DNA of 11,664 nt, taken from contig JBOGIG010000070.1 of the NCBI GenBank assembly GCA_050742455.1, positions 1 to 11,664 on the forward strand. The letters run 5' to 3'. Position numbers and translations under genes: made by a program. The first letter of the stretch is position 1. Each line of letters opens with the position of its first letter. This DNA comes from JBOGIG01 sp050742455 (GTDB lineage Bacteria > Actinomycetota > Acidimicrobiia > Acidimicrobiales > JBOGIG01). Below are positions 7,874 to 11,664 of this stretch, one piece after another. Under the pieces are notes generated by a model. It was not told the origin of the DNA and did no database searches. It saw nothing but the letters and a program-made list of their open reading frames with translations.

Positions 7874-8368
7874 ATGGCTGGCCGAACCGGTGATATGAAA
7901 GCCGACGAGGGTCGTCCCGAGATCGTCACCCGCCCCGAGACCGTCGCCCGCCCCGAGGCTCTCGCTGCCTTGATGGCGCAGCTCCGTGACGCTGGGCTGC
8001 GTCTCACTATGGCTCGGCGCATGCTGTTGTCCGCTCTATTGGAAAGCCCCAATCACCCCAGCGCGGAGAATCTGGCCGCCGCAGTCCAGGCCATGGCGCC
8101 GGACGTCAACATGTCGACCGTCTATCGCAATCTGGACGAACTGCAGCGACTCGGTATCGTGATTCACACCCATCTGGGTCACGGGGCAGCCACCTACCAC
8201 CTGGCCTCTGCGGCCCACGGCCACCTGGTGTGCGAGCAGTGCGGAATGACCTTCGACGCCGGGCCCACACTGTTCGAGGGACTGGCTGGCCGGGCCATGG
8301 CCAGCCATCAATTCGAGATCCACCCGTACCACTTTGCAGTACCCGGCCGCTGCGTCGCCTGTCGCTAA
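7874..8368 (+). CDS. Fur-family metal-responsive transcriptional regulator
   Basis: This is a 164-residue DNA-binding repressor of the Fur/Zur/PerR family, which senses metal ions or peroxide and binds operators as a dimer. The N-terminal winged helix includes LRLTMARRMLLSALLE and HPSAENLAAAV, then the recognition region NMSTVYRNLDELQRLGIV from residue 79. The dimer domain has HGHLVCEQCG (His115, His117, Cys120, Cys123) and ends CVACR (Cys160, Cys163). These two CxxC pairs form the usual structural zinc site. The common first His of HHxHLxC is Ala here. ATG 7874 is chosen because AGGG at 7862-7865, overlapping the aconitase stop, lies 8 nt upstream; ATG 7895 is possible and would drop 7 residues. 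The 10-nt gap from aconitase implies co-transcription. Which metal it senses cannot be decided from sequence alone; an iron role is tempting because aconitase needs an iron-sulphur cluster, but that is inference. Confidence 0.93.
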   Translation: MAGRTGDMKADEGRPEIVTRPETVARPEALAALMAQLRDAGLRLTMARRMLLSALLESPNHPSAENLAAAVQAMAPDVNMSTVYRNLDELQRLGIVIHTHLGHGAATYHLASAAHGHLVCEQCGMTFDAGPTLFEGLAGRAMASHQFEIHPYHFAVPGRCVACR

Positions 8369-8369
8369 A

Positions 8370-8392
8370 TAGAACACGTTCTGATAACGTTA
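8370..8392. promoter_or_regulatory. Operator-like double palindrome, first half KstR-like
   Basis: TAGAACACGTTCTG at 8370-8383 has perfect 5-bp arms (AGAAC and GTTCT) around AC and matches the KstR-type consensus TnnAACnnGTTnnA at all but the last base. Directly beside it, TAACGTTA at 8385-8392 is a perfect 8-bp palindrome. The shared ACGTT cores are 11 bp apart, about one helical turn. The sites begin 2 nt after the Fur-family stop codon and end 73 nt before the aldehyde dehydrogenase start. A TetR-type repressor site controlling the dehydrogenase is the simplest reading; the binding protein is not in the window. Confidence 0.55.
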
Positions 8393-8455
8393 CCTCCTGT
8401 GGCTCGTTAGCACTAGGGGAGCCGACACACCTTCTTTCCCTCTTACCTATCGCCC

Positions 8456-8461
8456 AGGAGG
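8456..8461 (+). promoter_or_regulatory. Strong ribosome binding site, aldehyde dehydrogenase
   Basis: AGGAGG is a perfect Shine-Dalgarno sequence and supports GTG 8466 as start, although the spacer is only 4 nt. The ATG at 8464 is in another frame and is followed at once by TGA, so it cannot be the start. Confidence 0.75.
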
Positions 8462-8465
8462 CAAT

Positions 8466-9914
8466 GTGATCACAAAGGACAAGCTTTTCATCGGCGGCGA
8501 GTGGGTGAGCCCGGCCGGTTCGACCATGATCGAGGTGATCTCGCCATCCACCGAAGAAGTCATGGCCGAGGTGCCTGACGGGTCGAGAGCCGACATCGAT
8601 CGGGCCGTGGCCGCTGCGCGTCTCGCCTTCGATCAGGGCCCGTGGCCGACCATGACCCCGGGCGACAGGGCCGACATCATGGCCGCGGTGTCGGCTGGGA
8701 TCCAGGCTCGCTACGAAGAGTTCGCCCGGACCATTTCAGAGGAGATGGGCTGTCCCATCTCATGGTCCATCATGGGACAGGTCTTTGCCGCCACCATGGC
8801 CCTCGACTACTACGTGGGCCTGGCCCGCCAATTCGCCTTCGAGGAGATGGGACCGGGGATGTTGGGTCCGGCCCTGATCCGGCGGGAGCCCGTCGGAGTG
8901 GCCGGGGCCATAGTGCCCTGGAACGTGCCCCTGTTCGTGTCGATGCTGAAGCTGGCCCCTGCCATGGCCGCCGGCGCCACCGTGGTGCTCAAACCAGCAC
9001 CTGAGACGCCACTCGACTCCTACCTGTTGGCCGAGGTTTTGGTGGAGGCTGGTTTGCCGCCAGGAGTGATCAACATCGTCGCCGCGGGACGAGAGGTGGG
9101 GGAGCACCTGGTGACCCACCCCGACGTTGACAAGATCGCGTTCACCGGTTCGACCGCGGCAGGCCAACGGATCGCTTCCCTGTGCGGCAGCCAACTCAAG
9201 CGGGTGACCCTCGAGTTGGGGGGGAAGTCGGCCGCCATCATTCTCGACGATGCGGACCTGGACAGCCTGGTCCCAGACCTGCTCCAGGCCGGGATGATGA
9301 ACAACGGTCAGGCCTGTGTGGCTCAGACCCGGATACTGGCCTCGCGCCAGCGCTACGACGAGGTGGTGGAAGCATTGGTCGAGGCCACCCGGGCCTTGAA
9401 GGTAGGCGACCCCCTGGATCCCGAGACGCAAGTCGGGCCATTGGTGGCGGCACGGCAGCGGGAGCGGGTCGAGGGTTACTTTGCTCTGGGCCAGGAAGAG
9501 GGAGCCAAGATCGCCACCGGTGGGGGCCGGCCCGACGGTCTGGACAAGGGTTGGTATGTGGAGCCGACGGTATTTTCCGGCGTGGATAATTCCATGCGCA
9601 TCGCCCAGGAGGAAATATTTGGCCCCGCCCTGGCCGTTATTGCCTACGACGACGCCGATGAGGCGGTAGGCATCGCCAACGACTCGGTCTATGGACTATC
9701 AGGTTCGGTTTGGACCGCGGATGTGGAACGCGGCCTCGACGTGGCCCGCCGGGTGCGGACCGGCACGTTCACCGTGAACGGCTTCGCCCTGGAGTTCAGC
9801 GCACCGTTTGGCGGGTTCAAGCACTCGGGCGTGGGCCGGGAACTGGGACCCGAGGGCCTGGCCGCCTACCTGGAGACCAAGACCATCAACTTGCCCGCCG
9901 GATACGGGGGTTAG
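8466..9914 (+). CDS. Aldehyde dehydrogenase (NAD(P)-dependent)
   Basis: This is a member of the aldehyde dehydrogenase superfamily that oxidises an aldehyde to its carboxylic acid with NAD(P)+ in the cytoplasm. It is 482 residues, normal for the family. Visible motifs in order are AIVPWNVPL, the cofactor-binding Lys in VVLKPAPETP, FTGSTAAG, the catalytic Glu250 in LELGGKS, the nucleophile Cys284 in NNGQACVAQTR, EIFGPALAV, and FGGFKHSGVGRELG near the C terminus. All key residues are present. It begins with GTG behind a strong Shine-Dalgarno sequence, and the KstR-like palindrome lies upstream, hinting at control by a catabolic repressor. It resembles the broad-specificity actinobacterial enzymes often found in lipid, terpene or alcohol degradation clusters, but the substrate cannot be named from sequence. 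The next gene starts 41 nt downstream, so co-transcription with the lipoprotein hydrolase is possible. Confidence 0.96.
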   Translation: MITKDKLFIGGEWVSPAGSTMIEVISPSTEEVMAEVPDGSRADIDRAVAAARLAFDQGPWPTMTPGDRADIMAAVSAGIQARYEEFARTISEEMGCPISWSIMGQVFAATMALDYYVGLARQFAFEEMGPGMLGPALIRREPVGVAGAIVPWNVPLFVSMLKLAPAMAAGATVVLKPAPETPLDSYLLAEVLVEAGLPPGVINIVAAGREVGEHLVTHPDVDKIAFTGSTAAGQRIASLCGSQLKRVTLELGGKSAAIILDDADLDSLVPDLLQAGMMNNGQACVAQTRILASRQRYDEVVEALVEATRALKVGDPLDPETQVGPLVAARQRERVEGYFALGQEEGAKIATGGGRPDGLDKGWYVEPTVFSGVDNSMRIAQEEIFGPALAVIAYDDADEAVGIANDSVYGLSGSVWTADVERGLDVARRVRTGTFTVNGFALEFSAPFGGFKHSGVGRELGPEGLAAYLETKTINLPAGYGG

Positions 9915-9955
9915 TACCTCCCGGTCCGTCCTCGATTGGTGGTCGATGTGCCAGG

Positions 9956-11209
9956 ATGGCCGATGTGACCGGCCATTCGGTGCGAGGCGGCGCGGCAGGG
10001 CTGGTCGTGGTCGCCATGATTGTCGGTGGATGTGGGGTGATCCCGGGGCACTCGGAATCGCTGCCGGTCCTGGCGCCGCCCAAGCCCTCGGTGCTCACTG
10101 TGGCCCCGACCACCACCACGGTGGCGCCCACCACAACGACTACGGAGCCACCCAACCTGGCCCGTGGCATAGCCCCCACGGCCCAGTCCTTTGTACCACC
10201 AGGTCCCTACGCCTCTGGATTCGAGACCGAACAGATACCGGGCGGCCCCCTGTTGGATCTGTGGTACCCCTCGGCCCTCTCATCGGTTCAAGGTCACACC
10301 AAGGCCACCTACGACGTACGCGATTGGCTGCCGCCTTCGCTTGCGTCCCAACTCCCTCCAGCCGTGGACACTAGCTTCGTCATGAACGCCTATTCCCGGA
10401 CCAAGGCGGCGAACGGCCGGTTCCCCCTGGTGGTGTTCGGGCTTGGCTATGCCGGGATACCTGTGGAGTCGAGCTTTCTCACCACCCACTTGGCCACCTG
10501 GGGATTTGTTGTGGCCGCCCCGGACTTCAGCGATCGGGACCTCAGCGCGGTGCTGTCGGGAGCACCGTCCAACGACAACTCTGATGTGGCTGATGTGCAA
10601 AAGACCATCGACTTTCTGACCCTCGCCAACAGCAATCCGACTTCGGTGTTGGACGGCCACATAGACGTGGGCAAGATCGCTGCTATCGGCCACTCTGACG
10701 GGGCCCGGACAGCGGTCCTGGCCGCCGGCGACGGCCGAGTGGCGGGCTTCATCGGCCTGGCTGGAGCAGCCGGCGCATCCAGTGACGGACCTGATGGGGA
10801 GGCAGCGCCGCCCAAGCCGGGGATGATTCTGGCGGGCAGCGTGGATGGAGTCGCACCTCCGGCCCAACTGCGTGCCGCCTACGACACCATGAGGGCGCCG
10901 AAGTATTTTGTCGAAATATCCGGAGCGGGCCATCTTGCCTTCACCGACACGTGCTTGATCGCCCAGGCCCAAGGGGGCATATTCAACGCCCTAAAGGACG
11001 TCGGAGTGCCAATTCCCCCCGCTCTCTTGGCGTTCTCAAGCGATGGCTGCAGCCCTACGAACCTTGGAATCGTTCAGGGATGGCACGTAATCGATCAGGC
11101 CGTCGTGGCCCAATTACGCCTGTTCATGGGAATTGACCACTCCCGGGCCGGCCTAGACCATCTCGGTACAGCCTTTCCCGGCGTTGCCGTGGTCAGCGAG
11201 CTGGACTGA
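9956..11209 (+). CDS. Secreted lipoprotein of the alpha/beta hydrolase fold
   Basis: This is a predicted lipid-anchored extracellular hydrolase, likely an esterase or lipase-like enzyme, of 417 residues. The N terminus has a hydrophobic signal segment (GLVVVAMIV) and a lipobox VGGC with Cys26 as the lipidation site. Residues about 40-66 form a Pro/Thr-rich linker with runs of four and five Thr (APTTTTVAPTTTTTEPP), typical of wall-spanning spacers. The hydrolase domain follows: PLVVFGLGYAG, the nucleophile elbow GHSDG with Ser247, a likely acid Asp297 in GSVDGVAP, and His326 in GAGHLAF. It resembles the platelet-activating-factor acetylhydrolase/dienelactone hydrolase/chlorophyllase-like group. 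ATG 9956 is used, but GTG 9965 has a better-placed AGGA (9953-9956, 8 nt away); either start keeps the signal peptide. The natural substrate is unknown. Confidence 0.9.
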   Translation: MADVTGHSVRGGAAGLVVVAMIVGGCGVIPGHSESLPVLAPPKPSVLTVAPTTTTVAPTTTTTEPPNLARGIAPTAQSFVPPGPYASGFETEQIPGGPLLDLWYPSALSSVQGHTKATYDVRDWLPPSLASQLPPAVDTSFVMNAYSRTKAANGRFPLVVFGLGYAGIPVESSFLTTHLATWGFVVAAPDFSDRDLSAVLSGAPSNDNSDVADVQKTIDFLTLANSNPTSVLDGHIDVGKIAAIGHSDGARTAVLAAGDGRVAGFIGLAGAAGASSDGPDGEAAPPKPGMILAGSVDGVAPPAQLRAAYDTMRAPKYFVEISGAGHLAFTDTCLIAQAQGGIFNALKDVGVPIPPALLAFSSDGCSPTNLGIVQGWHVIDQAVVAQLRLFMGIDHSRAGLDHLGTAFPGVAVVSELD

Positions 11210-11278
11210 GGCCGGTCGGGCCACGACCCGGGTGGGGCAGGGATGCGGGCCGCCAAGCCCCGACGACACAGTTGGGCC

Positions 11279-11284
11279 TAATGT
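11279..11284 (+). promoter_or_regulatory. Candidate -10 element of a leaderless amidase transcript
   Basis: TAATGT fits the TANNNT -10 pattern and ends 6 nt before the amidase ATG at 11291, which is where transcription would start. No Shine-Dalgarno sequence is visible before that ATG. No clear -35 was found, so confidence is low. Confidence 0.3.
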
Positions 11285-11290
11285 CGACTC

Positions 11291-11664
11291 ATGGATTTTC
11301 GACTCACTTCCCTGGCCGGTCTCGCAGATGACATCCGGTCGGGTCGAATCGGGGCCAGAGAGGTCATGGCCCACTGCTTGGAGCGGATCGAGTCCCTCAA
11401 CCCCACATTGAACGCTTTTGTGGCATTGGATCCCGAGCGGGCGATGGACAGCGCCGCTCAGGTTGACACAGCCGTGGCCTCGGGCCAGGAAACCCGCCCG
11501 TTGGCCGGGATCCCCCTGGCAGTCAAGGACACGGAAGACGCCAGCGGATTTCTCACCACTACCGGCTCTTGGGTGGTGGCCGCAGCCGACCCGGCCTCAA
11601 CCGATTCCATCCTGGTGGCCAGGCTCAAGGCAGCCGGTTGCATCGTGGTGGGCAAGACCAACAC
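11291..11664 (+). CDS. Amidase-signature family enzyme (3' truncated)
   Basis: This is the N-terminal 124 residues of an amidase-signature hydrolase, a family that cleaves amide bonds with a Ser-Ser-Lys triad and includes GatA, aryl-acylamidases and indoleacetamide hydrolases. The frame runs off the window end without a stop. Seen features are the helical start (REVMAHCLERIESLNPTLNAFVAL), the motif LAGIPLAVKD with catalytic Lys79, the family-typical TTTGS, and VGKTN at the edge. The GGSSGG serine motif would lie just outside. An in-frame TAA at 11279-11281 blocks upstream extension, so ATG 11291 is the first possible start. There is no visible ribosome binding site, and a -10-like TAATGT lies just upstream, which suggests a leaderless message. 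GatA itself is possible, but no gatC is visible in the 81 nt upstream, so a catabolic amidase is the more likely reading. Confidence 0.88.
   Translation, partial: MDFRLTSLAGLADDIRSGRIGAREVMAHCLERIESLNPTLNAFVALDPERAMDSAAQVDTAVASGQETRPLAGIPLAVKDTEDASGFLTTTGSWVVAAADPASTDSILVARLKAAGCIVVGKTN

Noticed and set aside
9710..9955. Upstream extension of the lipoprotein frame into the aldehyde dehydrogenase
   Set aside because: It is Arg-rich shadow sequence and would bury the signal peptide; a start at 9956 or 9965 puts the signal peptide at the N terminus.
11214..11228. Hairpin GGTCG-GGCCA-CGACC just after the lipoprotein hydrolase stop as a terminator
   Set aside because: The stem is only 5 bp and no T-run follows, so it is too weak to call in GC-rich DNA.

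Overview
The window looks like a chromosomal stretch of a high-GC actinobacterium, and Acidimicrobiia are plausible. The grounds are strong G/C bias at third codon positions, GTG/TTG start candidates, an actinobacterial-style AcnA aconitase whose linker carries an ESFPASDPP motif, a lipoprotein with a Thr/Pro-rich linker, and a KstR-like palindrome of the type known from actinobacterial lipid and sterol catabolism. The taxonomic call is inference. All eight recognised genes are on the + strand, and I saw no rRNA, tRNA, CRISPR array, transposase or integrase.

Layout. (i) 1-3513: the 3' part of an amidohydrolase related to D-aminoacylases, followed 12 nt later by a Baeyer-Villiger monooxygenase of the 4-hydroxyacetophenone monooxygenase (HAPMO) type. 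The ribosome binding site of the second gene overlaps the stop codon of the first, so the pair is very probably one operon. (ii) 3647-4822: a stand-alone membrane acyltransferase of the OafA/YrhL type. (iii) 4823-8368: a leader with a candidate promoter and four GGTGAC repeats, aconitase, and a Fur-family regulator starting 10 nt after aconitase. (iv) 8369-9914: a short intergenic region with two adjacent palindromes, one KstR-like, then an NAD(P)-dependent aldehyde dehydrogenase. (v) 9956-11209: a secreted, lipid-anchored alpha/beta hydrolase. (vi) 11291-end: the N-terminal part of an amidase-signature enzyme with a possible leaderless promoter.

The genes look like a mixture of central metabolism (aconitase with a metal-responsive regulator) and catabolism of carbonyl, amide and ester compounds (amidohydrolase, BVMO, aldehyde dehydrogenase, hydrolase, amidase). 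A BVMO turns ketones into esters, hydrolases can open esters and an aldehyde dehydrogenase can oxidise resulting aldehydes. However, only the first two genes are clearly linked in one transcript, so a single pathway across the window is not shown. I did not find convincing evidence of a wholly new system. The most useful leads are the operator-like site at 8370-8392, the amidohydrolase that seems to lack two zinc ligands, and the aconitase-Fur pairing with its repeat-rich leader.
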